From: a virus
DNA: 50,566 nucleotides
Reading direction: 5' to 3' (one strand)
IMG/VR virus record: IMGVR_UViG_3300011118_000009
Span: 1-50,566 of that record
Shown: positions 39,920 through 48,462 of the stretch, piece by piece
Layout of the letters: each line of letters opens with the position of its first letter
How positions within the stretch are numbered: the first letter of the stretch is position 1
Position numbers and translations under genes: made by a program
Notes under the pieces: model-generated
The model's input: only the letters and a program-made list of their open reading frames with translations
The model's database searches: none
Told to the model about the DNA's origin: nothing

Positions 39920-40324
39920 ATGAGTAAAAAAAGAAAAATAATATTATGGGATGCGGAAGGCTGTGAACATCTAACGCACACCGAAATGGACGTCGCAATA
40001 GAAGCTGCCTTGGACGGCATGGACGATATAAACAATTTACCTGAGATTCTAACAGTCCGCGGGTATGCCCGGATGGAACTGCCAAGTGCAAAATCCTTAG
40101 CAATCAATGCGTTGGATAGTATGCTGGAGACTTTGGACGAAGAGCATAGTAACCCGGAAGGTGATGGAACGGCTCGTACAGACGAGATGCAAAAAGCTGC
40201 TGTGGAATTCGCAACCGTCGTCTTGGATGGTTATACAAGTTGGGCTTGTGAAATCGTGAAAACCGAAACAATCAATGTACAAGAATGGATAAAAGAAAAC
40301 CGACCTGATTGGCTTGAACAATAA
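39920..40324 (+). CDS. Hypothetical phage protein
   Basis: A 134-residue protein 1 base after the previous stop, with AAGGAGAATAG. Acidic and helical; TSWACEIVKTETINVQEWIK and the end RPDWLEQ form a phrase common in small phage proteins of unknown function. Confidence 0.5.
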   Translation: MSKKRKIILWDAEGCEHLTHTEMDVAIEAALDGMDDINNLPEILTVRGYARMELPSAKSLAINALDSMLETLDEEHSNPEGDGTARTDEMQKAAVEFATVVLDGYTSWACEIVKTETINVQEWIKENRPDWLEQ

Positions 40325-40331
40325 AATAACT

Positions 40332-40340
40332 CTGCGGAGG
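40332..40340 (+). promoter_or_regulatory. Nonamer acting as ribosome binding site
   Basis: CTGCGGAGG is 6 bases before ATG 40347. GGAGG is the Shine-Dalgarno core and decides that start over ATG 40314 or 40344. Confidence 0.65.
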
Positions 40341-40346
40341 AAGATG

Positions 40347-40622
40347 ATGGGTACTCGAAAAGTAATTGTAGTCGAGGTATTTAGTCATAATTCTACAAGA
40401 GTAGTAGTGACTGCCAGATATCAATCGACCCATGAATATATATTTATGCTTGTTCCCAATAAACCCGTCGTAACATTTGGGGACCAGCTTAAAGTAGAAG
40501 TTGACTCCAATGGTGAATGTAGTCGTATTACCTTATATCGAAATGAGAAATTAACTTATAATCTCCACCCCGAGAACATTCCCACAGAAGTTCTCCGTCA
40601 ATTAATTGAGGACAGACTTTAA
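40347..40622 (+). CDS. Small beta-rich protein
   Basis: A 91-residue protein. ATG 40347 is chosen because the nonamer supplies GGAGG 6 bases upstream; ATG 40344 would leave only 3 bases and the far start at 40314 has no site. Beta-rich (VIVVEVFSHNSTRVVVTARY; YIFMLVPNKPVVTFGDQL) with a helical end. Unknown function. A second nonamer begins right at its stop (40623). Confidence 0.55.
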   Translation: MGTRKVIVVEVFSHNSTRVVVTARYQSTHEYIFMLVPNKPVVTFGDQLKVEVDSNGECSRITLYRNEKLTYNLHPENIPTEVLRQLIEDRL

Positions 40623-40645
40623 CCTCCGCAGAGGAAGGAATTAAA

Positions 40646-41503
40646 ATGAAATATTTTTCAATGTTTAGTGGGATTGGAGGATTTGAGCTTGGAATCAAAA
40701 CTGCTTTTGCCAAACGAAACAGCACCTGCGATCAGAGCAACAAATACAAGAAGCAATCAGAATCCTGTATTGGTTTCTCCGAAATTGACAAATATGCCAC
40801 ACAAATCTACAAGTCTCACTTCCCCAACCACAAGGAGTACGGAGATGTTTCAAATATTACATGGTCAGATGTGCCAGATTTTGAATTACTTTGTGGAGGA
40901 TTCCCGTGCCAATCCTTCTCCATCGCGGGAAAAAGAAAGGGCTTCTCGGATACAAGAGGTGCACTCTTTTTTGAAATCGCTCGGGCTGCACAGGAAAAAC
41001 AGCCACGCCTTTTATTTCTTGAAAACGTTAAAGGGTTGCTATCTCACGATAAAGGGAAAGTCTTTGGAACTATCCTCAATACGCTGGATGAACTTGGGTA
41101 TGACCTGCAATGGCAAGTGCTTAACAGTAAAAACTTCGGCGTCCCCCAAAACAGAGAACGGGTGTTCATTATCGGACATCTTAGAGGAACAAGTAGACCC
41201 CAAATATTTCCTATCAATGGATTCGGAATGGGTAAAACGCATCCAGCGGTTTGTCTTACAAAAAGAGGATATGGGTCTCAAAGGAATGGCACTTATGTTG
41301 CAACATACTCCAAAGAAACTAAAATCCGCCGACTCACCCCAACCGAAAGTGAACGACTCCAAGGATTCCCCGATGGATGGACAGAAAAAGGAATTGATAT
41401 AAAAGGCAACTGTGTGGCAATATCGGATACACGGCGTTATTGTTGTTTGGGGAATGCCGTAACCGTCCATGTAATTACAGCTATCGCTGAAAAAATCTCT
41501 TGA
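40646..41503 (+). CDS. C5-cytosine DNA methyltransferase
   Basis: A 285-residue protein with AGAGGAAGGAATT upstream. FSGIGGFELGI (residues 7-17) is motif I, CGGFPCQSFS (83-92) the catalytic motif with Cys88, LENVKGLL (125-132) the ENV motif, and PQNRERVFIIG (167-177) the QxRxR motif. GNAV near the end is motif X. The target-recognition region is short (about residues 180-230), so the recognition site is probably short. No endonuclease partner is nearby, so it is likely a solitary protective methylase. Confidence 0.92.
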   Translation: MKYFSMFSGIGGFELGIKTAFAKRNSTCDQSNKYKKQSESCIGFSEIDKYATQIYKSHFPNHKEYGDVSNITWSDVPDFELLCGGFPCQSFSIAGKRKGFSDTRGALFFEIARAAQEKQPRLLFLENVKGLLSHDKGKVFGTILNTLDELGYDLQWQVLNSKNFGVPQNRERVFIIGHLRGTSRPQIFPINGFGMGKTHPAVCLTKRGYGSQRNGTYVATYSKETKIRRLTPTESERLQGFPDGWTEKGIDIKGNCVAISDTRRYCCLGNAVTVHVITAIAEKIS

Positions 41504-41527
41504 CAAAAAATGGATTTATGGTAGAAT
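41500..41527 (+). promoter_or_regulatory. Sigma70-like promoter TTGACA-16-TAGAAT
   Basis: TTGACA at 41500-41505 and TAGAAT at 41522-41527, spacing 16, overlapping the end of the cytosine methylase gene. It is nearly the same box pair as at 13390. Serves the packaging genes. Confidence 0.75.
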
Positions 41528-41549
41528 GATTTTATAGGAAAGGAAGAAG

Positions 41550-41972
41550 TTGGATTTTAATCTACCAAAAACTTTTAATTTTGGCTCGGGCGAGTTGGCT
41601 GAGATCGATCATCTCTGTCAGACCTTTGGAATTTCCAGGAGAACTGCATTTCTTTACCTTAAAGCCCTACGGATAAATCCTATTTATTCCGGGGATGAAT
41701 CTTTTTTTTCTTTGCCAACTTTCAATAGATTGATGTATATCCTAACTAAGCCCGGAAGCCCCGGATTTATTTTCCCCGGCTCCACTGCAAAGAACAACAA
41801 ACATATCCGTGATTCGGGATGTCTCACAGAAGTTACAGATGAAATTATTGACGAAGCCATGAGACCTGAAACCCTCGCAGAAATGGCGGCCTCCGCAGGG
41901 AAAGACCCTTCGCTACTCCGCAAGTTCGCATCATATAGAGGAACCCCAAAGAAAGGAAAAAAGAAAAAATGA
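41550..41972 (+). CDS. Putative helix-turn-helix protein (small terminase or regulator)
   Basis: A 140-residue protein. TTG 41550 follows AAAGGAAGAAG, the best-placed start near the promoter. Residues 14-45 (ELAEIDHLCQTFGISRRTAF, then LYLKALRI) form a helix-turn-helix-like segment. The middle holds a Pro/Gly-rich part (KPGSPGFIFPGSTA). Upstream of the large terminase this could be a small terminase subunit or an operon regulator. Exact nonamer at 41890 (A-S-A-G). Confidence 0.45.
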   Translation: MDFNLPKTFNFGSGELAEIDHLCQTFGISRRTAFLYLKALRINPIYSGDESFFSLPTFNRLMYILTKPGSPGFIFPGSTAKNNKHIRDSGCLTEVTDEIIDEAMRPETLAEMAASAGKDPSLLRKFASYRGTPKKGKKKK

Positions 41973-42151
41973 AATGGATAAACTGTTTTGAAGCAATGCC
42001 TAAGAAACATGAGAAAGCACTTGTATTTGGTGTTTATGCGAATGGAGATGCATTTTATACCTTATCCTGGATTGGTGATGACGGATGGGCTATGGGTTCC
42101 GCCAAAGGATTTACAGTCACTCATTGGATGCGAATAGAGGAACCAAGATGA
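41969..42151 (+). CDS. DUF551-type small protein
   Basis: A 60-residue protein overlapping the previous stop. MKWINCFEAMPKKHEKALVF at the start and FTVTHWMRIEEP at the end are the two anchor phrases of the DUF551 family of phage and prophage proteins. Function unknown. It is coupled to the next gene by ATGA. Confidence 0.7.
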   Translation: MKWINCFEAMPKKHEKALVFGVYANGDAFYTLSWIGDDGWAMGSAKGFTVTHWMRIEEPR

Positions 42152-42765
42152 ACCCACTCAGTAAAGAAATGTCCCCGGATGAAATAACCAATGTCCTTTT
42201 GTCTTTCAATGATCCGTCGTTGATTGCCAATGTGTTCAAGCACATGGGTTGGTCCCCTACCTTGGAGATTACGGAAACTCTTAAGATGGCAAAGCAAGAT
42301 AATAACCTGAATGTTAAGCTCCGGGCCATCAAACATCTTCGGGAACTAATGAAAGAAGCTGGGGAAGCTTCGGGGCTCATAGCGAATATGTCACAATCAC
42401 GTCCTCTTCCCGGGGGAGGTAGTCAAACTTTTCATGCCAAGCGAATTATGGCGGCAATGAACCCAACAAAAAAAATAGAATCCACTCAAATAGGAGAAGC
42501 AGAAAATGTCGAAGAAAAAGCAGAACCCAATCGAACAAGCAATAGGCCCGAGAGCCAAGGAATCGACTCCGCAGAGGGAAACGACAATCCACTCGGGGGA
42601 TGTGCCGACGCCGAAGGAGATGGTGGACCTGGAGACTCTCAACCAGAAGACGGCGGAACGCCTTGCACAACCGAATCCGCCGACACCCCCTGCATCAAAT
42701 CCAGAAAACCAGACTGTGACCAATCACTCTTCCCCGGAATCTCCGAGTCCTCCGCAGGGAATTGA
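42148..42765 (+). CDS. Putative small terminase-like protein with out-of-frame overlapped tail
   Basis: A 205-residue protein. ATG 42148 follows AGAGGAACC and overlaps the previous stop; the longer start at 42085 lies within the DUF551 gene. Residues 1-85 are helical (MSPDEITNVLLSFNDPSLIA; LKMAKQDNNLNVKLRAIKHL), of a type seen in small terminase or adaptor-like phage proteins. The last 87 residues are disordered and Glu/Ser/Gly/Pro-rich, read from DNA that also encodes the start of the next gene. It shares 260 bases in another frame with that gene. Exact nonamer at 42749 is used by both frames. Confidence 0.45.
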   Translation: MNPLSKEMSPDEITNVLLSFNDPSLIANVFKHMGWSPTLEITETLKMAKQDNNLNVKLRAIKHLRELMKEAGEASGLIANMSQSRPLPGGGSQTFHAKRIMAAMNPTKKIESTQIGEAENVEEKAEPNRTSNRPESQGIDSAEGNDNPLGGCADAEGDGGPGDSQPEDGGTPCTTESADTPCIKSRKPDCDQSLFPGISESSAGN

Positions 42766-43246
42766 ACCCGATATTTTGAAACCAAGTAAAACACTTTTGG
42801 ATAGTGCAAGAGAATTTAATCCACCTGCGGAGGAAAACAAAGGGGCTGTAATGTATCATACGGATGAAAATGGTAATGATACACGGGTTCCAGTAATTAA
42901 CCCTGCGGAGGAAATAGGATTGTCTATGCTCAAAGAGCACATCATGTCGAATGGGTTCAATGAGGCTGTGGTGTCGATGTACTTGAATCTTATTTGTGCT
43001 TCGCCGAATATGGTCCCGTCTACTACGACTTGGAATATGCCGAAGAGAGAGCGACTTCCGGCGATGGTTTATAAGACTCTTATTGCTCCGGGATTCTTGG
43101 ATACTATTTATCCGGCTCTGAAAATTGTTATGGGGTCGAATATTGGCAATACGGATTGGACGGCTTCGACTTCCATTACGTTTGCATTCTTCGGTGTGAT
43201 CTGGACCTTGCCATATATTCTTGAAATGGAAAAGAATGGAGGATAA
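42506..43246 (+). CDS. Hypothetical packaging-region protein, N-terminus overlaps previous gene
   Basis: A 246-residue protein with GGAGAAG before ATG 42506. Residues 1-115 are Pro/Ser/Thr/Asn-rich and disordered, encoded over the previous gene for 260 bases in a different frame. Residues 120-246 are mixed with a hydrophobic segment (STSITFAFFGVIWTLPYILE). No family is recognised. The order before the large terminase fits a small terminase or packaging accessory. Exact nonamers at 42749, 42825 and 42903. Confidence 0.55.
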   Translation: MSKKKQNPIEQAIGPRAKESTPQRETTIHSGDVPTPKEMVDLETLNQKTAERLAQPNPPTPPASNPENQTVTNHSSPESPSPPQGIEPDILKPSKTLLDSAREFNPPAEENKGAVMYHTDENGNDTRVPVINPAEEIGLSMLKEHIMSNGFNEAVVSMYLNLICASPNMVPSTTTWNMPKRERLPAMVYKTLIAPGFLDTIYPALKIVMGSNIGNTDWTASTSITFAFFGVIWTLPYILEMEKNGG

Positions 43247-43247
43247 A

Positions 43248-43643
43248 ATGAAACTTGCAATCGTAGGCGGAAGAGATTTTGACGGCTATGAAAAATTAGA
43301 AGATGTAATGAACTTCTTTCGTGTAGAAGATTTTCAAGAAGTTGGTGTTATTATTTCTGGGGGGGCGAAAGGAGCCGACTCTCTCGGGGAACGATATGCA
43401 GAAAATTGGCAGATACCAATTAAAAGATTTTTACCCGACTGGAATAAATTTGGGAGGTCGGCGGGATTCAGGAGGAATCAGCAAATTGTGGATGCCTGTG
43501 ATATGGTCTTGGCTTTTTGGGATGGGAAGTCACGGGGGACGAAGGACACGATAGACAAGGCACGGATAGCAAAAAAACCAACTTTTATCATATACTACGA
43601 CAAACCTAAAATTAAAAAACCAATAGAAATGAAAGGGTTGTAA
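43248..43643 (+). CDS. DUF2493/SLOG-family nucleotide-binding protein (YspA-like)
   Basis: A 131-residue protein. ATG 43248 has GGAGG 8 bases upstream, so it is chosen over 43221. IVGGRDFDGYE, then VIISGGAKGADSLGERYAEN, then RFLPDWNKFGRSAGFRRNQQ and WDGKSRGTKDTIDKA form the complete pattern of DUF2493/SLOG Rossmann-like proteins. The family is thought to bind nucleotides or their derivatives, and it is common in phages. Unknown substrate. Confidence 0.85.
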   Translation: MKLAIVGGRDFDGYEKLEDVMNFFRVEDFQEVGVIISGGAKGADSLGERYAENWQIPIKRFLPDWNKFGRSAGFRRNQQIVDACDMVLAFWDGKSRGTKDTIDKARIAKKPTFIIYYDKPKIKKPIEMKGL

Positions 43644-43644
43644 G

Positions 43645-43884
43645 ATGAGATTACCAGAAAAGAGTGAGGACCTTCGTGGTAAGGTCTGTGTATGCACAGT
43701 AGGGCGGCCTTTTATCGTAACAGGCACAAAGGAATTTGCTTGGGGAGATGCTTGGGTAGGTCTTGGTCTTGATGGGAAAGGGACAGCATGTAGTTCTGAA
43801 CCATGTGTCATAGCAGAATCCGGGCAAGAGTTCCATGATAAGTTATTGGATAGATTTGGTGGAAAGATGTCATATAACGGATGA
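43645..43884 (+). CDS. Small hypothetical protein
   Basis: A 79-residue protein 1 base after the previous stop. Beta-rich (LRGKVCVCTVGRPFIVTGTK; WGDAWVGLGLDGKGTACSS). Its stop overlaps the terminase ATG (ATGA). No family is recognised. Confidence 0.5.
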   Translation: MRLPEKSEDLRGKVCVCTVGRPFIVTGTKEFAWGDAWVGLGLDGKGTACSSEPCVIAESGQEFHDKLLDRFGGKMSYNG

Positions 43885-45725
43885 TTATTGAGCGACCATA
43901 TCCCCTGTATCCACTATGTCAGGATTATGAATCCTTAACTGCGGAGGGTCAATGTCAGGCGAGGCTTGCGGTGTTATGTGACCAGTCTACGCCGAAGAAG
44001 TTGGTACTGGCTTGGGACTTTTTTCGTAGAATTTATCTTGGGGGTGAGGACGCGGCTTTTTATAAAAATGGATTTGAGGAGAGCCCGGAGTTTCATCACG
44101 ACATGGTACATTCGCTGGGGCAGTATGCTCGTAATGCGTGGGCGGCTCCACGAGGATATGCAAAGTCCACTGTGCTTGTTTCGGAGATTCCATTACTTCT
44201 TGCTTTGACGAGACCGAATTATGATCTTACAACCAGTTTCTCGACTGATAAAATGGTTGAGGATCGGTTTGATATATTGATGCAACAGTTGACCCAGAAT
44301 AAAATGATCTTGCAGGATTTTGGGGAAATGCGACCGAAGCGTGGACGTGCGATTTGGAACCATCATCATTTACATTTGAATAATGGGGCGATTATTCGTG
44401 GGATGAGTGTGATGGGGAAAAAGAGAGGGGGGCGTCCGAGGTTGTTTATTTTGGATGACCCCGAATATGATCCTGATTCTCCGTCTCAAGCCGCCGCTCA
44501 AATACTTATTGAGAAATTTGAAGGTATTTTGTTCAAGCAAGTTATTCCTATGCTTGAGAAAGGGTCCTCGATTTTTTGGATCGGGACGTTGATAAGTAGG
44601 CGTTCTTTTTTGCATCATGCTACACAGGGGGACGACAAGCGGTTTGATAATTGGAACCGAAAAGTTTTGCGGGGGATTGCCACGGAGAGCGACGGCACGG
44701 TTCATTTATTGTGGCCGGAGAAGTGGCCGAAGGATTTTCTGGATGCTCGAAAGAAAGAGATAGGGCCATCTGCTTTTGCAAGTGAATACTGTAATGATCC
44801 CATTAGTGACCAGGAGAAGATATTTGTTGTAGACCCGCGTAAAAATGAATATTCTGTTGATGATGAATTTGATTGGAATAACCCCTTAAATCATACGGGG
44901 CTTATTCACTGGAATGAGCGAATAGATAAGCCAGGACAACACAGGACGTATAAGGAGTTTGAAAAACCATTCAAGGACCATGTTGCCCCTATGTTTAGGA
45001 TTCTCCTGTTTGATTACGCTTCTGGAATGGGGCAATACAATGATTTTTCCTGTATTGTTGTTCTCGGATACGATACCTACAATACAATGTGGATACTGGA
45101 TGTATGGGAAGGCAGGGCTAAGGATGCCACTCTTGAGAGGATGATTTATGAGAAGGGCGTGGCGTGGCGTCCCCGGGTTTTGGGTATAGAGGCAACCAGT
45201 ATTCAAATTGCCTTTGCGGAGGCCGTACAGGAATATATTGATGAAGCCGCTATTCAAACCCCTAATCCCTGGAGAATTAAAGTCTTTCCAATTACATATC
45301 CCGCCCGAGTTTCTAAAGCCCAACGGATAGCGGGACTTGAATGGAGATTTGCCCCGGGTCGGATTAAGTACCCAGCCCATCTTGCCCATGTATGGCCATA
45401 TACCGACTTGTATTCTCAGACCACTGATTTTACCCCCGACCTCGCATTGCTTCCCCATGATGATGTCATTGATACGGTTTCGATGTCTCAGTTTGTGGTT
45501 AAATCTCGTGGGGGGCAGTATCGACCGGAGACCCCGAGATCGAATCTCTTAAAGCGAATCATGGAAAATAAACCGGGAGCACAAGGGCAACCTATTTTGT
45601 CGGGGGTTCCCACGGCACAAATTACGGATGAGATGATTAATGTTATGAGTCAAAACGCACGAAACCGGAAAGTCAATCCCCGAGACCGGAAACTCCGCAG
45701 GGGGAAAAAAAACATAATAGGTTAG
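43881..45725 (+). CDS. terL: Terminase large subunit
   Basis: A 614-residue protein. WAAPRGYAKSTVLV (residues 87-100) is a Walker A motif of the terminase type, GRPRLFILDDPEYD (184-197) Walker B, and the C-terminal half carries the nuclease pattern (FRILLFDYASGMGQYNDF; then LLPHDDVIDTVSMSQF) with metal-binding aspartates. It packages the genome into the capsid and cuts the concatemer. The start is coupled to the previous gene. Exact nonamer at 43939 (T-A-E-G). Confidence 0.9.
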   Translation: MIIERPYPLYPLCQDYESLTAEGQCQARLAVLCDQSTPKKLVLAWDFFRRIYLGGEDAAFYKNGFEESPEFHHDMVHSLGQYARNAWAAPRGYAKSTVLVSEIPLLLALTRPNYDLTTSFSTDKMVEDRFDILMQQLTQNKMILQDFGEMRPKRGRAIWNHHHLHLNNGAIIRGMSVMGKKRGGRPRLFILDDPEYDPDSPSQAAAQILIEKFEGILFKQVIPMLEKGSSIFWIGTLISRRSFLHHATQGDDKRFDNWNRKVLRGIATESDGTVHLLWPEKWPKDFLDARKKEIGPSAFASEYCNDPISDQEKIFVVDPRKNEYSVDDEFDWNNPLNHTGLIHWNERIDKPGQHRTYKEFEKPFKDHVAPMFRILLFDYASGMGQYNDFSCIVVLGYDTYNTMWILDVWEGRAKDATLERMIYEKGVAWRPRVLGIEATSIQIAFAEAVQEYIDEAAIQTPNPWRIKVFPITYPARVSKAQRIAGLEWRFAPGRIKYPAHLAHVWPYTDLYSQTTDFTPDLALLPHDDVIDTVSMSQFVVKSRGGQYRPETPRSNLLKRIMENKPGAQGQPILSGVPTAQITDEMINVMSQNARNRKVNPRDRKLRRGKKNIIG

Positions 45726-45733
45726 GAGGAATG

Positions 45734-45925
45734 ATGAAAGCGTTTAAGAAATGTTGGAGTGAAAATTCAGGTCCTCACAGGTTTATAGATTCTAATCACT
45801 GTGAAATAGCAGAGTATTATTGGCGTGCAGCATTAGAACAGGTAAATAGTAAGTTGCGGCTTGCAGACGGGCAGGTTGCTAATGAAGTCAAAGAATGGAT
45901 TAAACAAGAACTGGAGGAGAAATGA
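45734..45925 (+). CDS. Small hypothetical protein
   Basis: A 63-residue frame. TTAGGAGG lies 4 bases before ATG 45734 (ATG 45731 is too close). Helical and charged (CEIAEYYWRAALEQVNSKLR; VANEVKEWIKQELEEK). Overlaps the next tiny gene. Confidence 0.5.
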   Translation: MKAFKKCWSENSGPHRFIDSNHCEIAEYYWRAALEQVNSKLRLADGQVANEVKEWIKQELEEK

Positions 45926-46014
45926 AACTGTTTGCTGTTATTATGGTTCCCTTTCTCTTGTATGAAGTGTTTCTTTGTATAAAGCGAATACAACAAAAAA
46001 TGAAAGGAAAATAA
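45922..46014 (+). CDS. Tiny membrane peptide
   Basis: A 30-residue frame with CTGGAGGAG before ATG 45922. One hydrophobic helix (LFAVIMVPFLLYEVFLCI) with a basic tail. Possibly a holin-like or immunity peptide; not established. Confidence 0.4.
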   Translation: MKLFAVIMVPFLLYEVFLCIKRIQQKMKGK

Positions 46015-46044
46015 TGAATGTTGACGCTGCGGAGGAATAGGGGG

Positions 46045-46072
46045 TTGACAAAAGCTGGATTTGTGGTAAGAT
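46045..46072 (+). promoter_or_regulatory. Sigma70-like promoter TTGACA-16-TAAGAT beside a nonamer
   Basis: TTGACA at 46045-46050 and TAAGAT at 46067-46072, spacing 16. An exact CTGCGGAGG (46027-46035) ends 9 bases before -35. Serves the portal/scaffold/capsid genes. Confidence 0.65.
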
Positions 46073-46099
46073 AAAGATAATGAAAGGAAAGGTCTTTAT

Positions 46100-46405
46100 A
46101 TGAATCTGACATCCCTGTGGCTTATCGTTTTAATTGGTTTATTGGTACTGTTTCTTTACAGCCTGGTAATAGCGTTCGGCACGGTAAAAAGGATGGCCGA
46201 TCGATTGATGGAGACCAATAAGCAGTTGATGGTAATGATTTCACACCGGGATGGGGGATCGGATGCCGCCCGAGCACTATTAGCTGCTTCAAAACCTCCG
46301 CAGAGGGATTTGCAGGGGATTTCGGGGAAAAAGGCAAAACAGAAGCCTTTGAATTCCAAGGAAGAAAAGAATGCTCAATTTTCTATTGATGTTAAGGTTC
46401 CATAA
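46100..46405 (+). CDS. Small membrane protein before the portal
   Basis: A 101-residue protein with GGAAAGG upstream of ATG 46100. Residues 5-27 form a membrane helix (LWLIVLIGLLVLFLYSLVIA). A helical region (RMADRLMETNKQLMVMISHR) and a Lys-rich tail follow. Function unknown; it is co-transcribed with the portal gene. Exact nonamer at 46295 (K-P-P-Q-R). Confidence 0.55.
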   Translation: MNLTSLWLIVLIGLLVLFLYSLVIAFGTVKRMADRLMETNKQLMVMISHRDGGSDAARALLAASKPPQRDLQGISGKKAKQKPLNSKEEKNAQFSIDVKVP

Positions 46406-46407
46406 TT

Positions 46408-48441
46408 ATGTCATATAAGTTTTCCTTGCCGGAAGATACACCGGGGAATAAGAAACAGACGGAAAATATTTTCAGCTATCTTGTCGCTGCGGGAAAATCA
46501 AGACGGAACCCCGTTGCGGTTAATTGGTTAATTAATCATTACTATATGCGGGGACTGCGGAATTTTACAGCCCTTGATTATGGGAAGGGGTCTCTGAATG
46601 TTTCTTATATGGATGAATCGGGGGTCCTGAAATTCAAGTATGAGGAGATTTTATCGAAGTATCAGGCCCAGCTTGGCCGGTTACTTTCGATTAATCTTGC
46701 CCCGGCTGTCTCGCGGAAAGGGGTCAGTCTCGATGGCCTGAGAAAAGCAAGTACGGCACAGGTAGTTTTGGAGTCAGCATTTCCACAGGATAAAGTCGCC
46801 CAACTTGGACTTAACTTATTCCCCCCTCTTTTGCAATATGGAACAGTTGGGTTGGGATTGTGGGTAGAGGGGGAAGATAGTATCGGTATTGATACCATTA
46901 TGCCCTGGGAGTTGATTCCAATTCCAGTGGATATTTCCTCCCCTGCGGAGGTTAGAGGTTTAATTAGGACTCGATTTGTACCTATGGATTGGGTGAAGAA
47001 TTTATCTATAACACCGGGACGGGGCTCAAAAGCATACAAGGGCATAGATGATTTCAAGGTTCCAGTTGGGGATTTGCCCGCCGATGTTACATCTAAATTT
47101 CATGGGTCGGCATCAATGACCTATACAAACAGTGGATTCTTTATTCGGGATTCCAATAGTCAGGTCGAAACACAATGGCCTGGGCGGGGGACCAAGAAAG
47201 ATAAAACTCACATGGATGTAACCCAATTGACGGAGGTGTGGTTGGAAACACCAGATGGGTATTTGGGAGAGTATTTAGTATTTATAGGAACGGATAAGTT
47301 TACCCAGCTTTATCGACAAGATCATAGCCTCAGTAAATATCACATGCCGGTAAGAATTGTACGAGATGTTACGGTGGGTGGATTTTGGGGTCGGTCTTTT
47401 GTAGACCAGTTGATTCCTTTGAATACTGAGACGGAATATGCTTTGAGTAGTGTCTTTCAATCCGTGGCTGATTTTGACCTGTATGGTCTTATGATGTGGC
47501 CCACTACAATGGGAACCCCACCGGAAGCTCAACGGGGTCGGGATGGTATTAAGTATATTCGATATGAACAGGATTACACGGCGAGTAATGATAAGCCATT
47601 TAATATTCAACCTTCTAAGATGCAAAAACCACAGATTGACGCCGTTATGATGGCCGTTAATCTCGCGGATAAAATAGCCAATCAGCCCGGGGAAATGATG
47701 AGGGGGGAGGCTCCGGGGCGAGTTGATTCGGCATCCGGGTTAGGGTTATTGTATGAGACCTCTGGTGTGCCTTTATCTCCTACGGCCAAGAATACGGCCA
47801 CTGCCATAGCTGGAATCTATAGGGCGATGTTGGGAGTTTGTGGAGACCTTTGGCGGTCTGGTAAAGTTATTGATATGACATGCCTTGATGATTCACTGGC
47901 TGGAATTATTCTTGACACTGAAACCGGTCAGATTAGTCTTGGTGAAAATTCGATCCCATCGCCGGATGAGGTCATTGTTAACGTGGCGTCGGAAGTACCG
48001 GTTTCAAAAGAACAACAGAAAATGGAACTCAAAGAGGCCCTCAAAGACGGGGTAATTACTCTCGATGAATATAGTTTTAAGGTTAGGAAACAGGGGCTTG
48101 ATCTCCCCGTTGGAAACGAACAGGCGTGGCAAAATCACCGCCGAGCAATGCTTGAAAATATTATTTTGTTTGGGGACGGAGAAACCCCCGGTAAAGTAAT
48201 TGTCAGTGCCCGTGACATGCACATGATTCACAAACAGGTTCTTGACGAATTTATGGCTCGTCCAGAATTTTATGCAGCCAAGGTTGTTGTTCAAGATAAG
48301 TTTGTTGAACACTATGAGGAACATCTTGTCGGTCTTGGGGCCATGCCTGATGAGATGGAACAACCCGATGAAGCAGCGGAGTTGGAATTAATGGCTCCTC
48401 CGCAGGGTCCCGGTCCAATAGAACCAGGGGCAGAATTTTAA
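46408..48441 (+). CDS. Portal protein
   Basis: A 677-residue protein. The sequence has the usual portal plan: N-terminal helices, FPPLLQYGTVGLGLWVEGED near residue 135 (tail-facing beta segment), a long helical crown (TEYALSSVFQSVADFDLYGL; PQIDAVMMAVNLADKIANQP) and a C-terminal region with an acidic end. It forms the ring through which DNA enters. Gene order terminase-portal-scaffold-capsid supports it. Exact nonamers at 46943 and 48397. Confidence 0.75.
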   Translation: MSYKFSLPEDTPGNKKQTENIFSYLVAAGKSRRNPVAVNWLINHYYMRGLRNFTALDYGKGSLNVSYMDESGVLKFKYEEILSKYQAQLGRLLSINLAPAVSRKGVSLDGLRKASTAQVVLESAFPQDKVAQLGLNLFPPLLQYGTVGLGLWVEGEDSIGIDTIMPWELIPIPVDISSPAEVRGLIRTRFVPMDWVKNLSITPGRGSKAYKGIDDFKVPVGDLPADVTSKFHGSASMTYTNSGFFIRDSNSQVETQWPGRGTKKDKTHMDVTQLTEVWLETPDGYLGEYLVFIGTDKFTQLYRQDHSLSKYHMPVRIVRDVTVGGFWGRSFVDQLIPLNTETEYALSSVFQSVADFDLYGLMMWPTTMGTPPEAQRGRDGIKYIRYEQDYTASNDKPFNIQPSKMQKPQIDAVMMAVNLADKIANQPGEMMRGEAPGRVDSASGLGLLYETSGVPLSPTAKNTATAIAGIYRAMLGVCGDLWRSGKVIDMTCLDDSLAGIILDTETGQISLGENSIPSPDEVIVNVASEVPVSKEQQKMELKEALKDGVITLDEYSFKVRKQGLDLPVGNEQAWQNHRRAMLENIILFGDGETPGKVIVSARDMHMIHKQVLDEFMARPEFYAAKVVVQDKFVEHYEEHLVGLGAMPDEMEQPDEAAELELMAPPQGPGPIEPGAEF

Positions 48442-48462
48442 TTCAAATTGAAAGGATAGAAA

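Noticed and set aside
40668-41402. 244-residue open frame inside the cytosine methylase gene
   Set aside because: It is a shadow in another frame with no ribosome site; the methylase motifs are complete in the real frame.
44886-45458. 190-residue minus-strand frame inside the terminase gene
   Set aside because: It lies wholly within terL, which has clear terminase motifs; no start site or domain supports it. The same holds for the long minus frames at 13718-14299 and 33357-33875.
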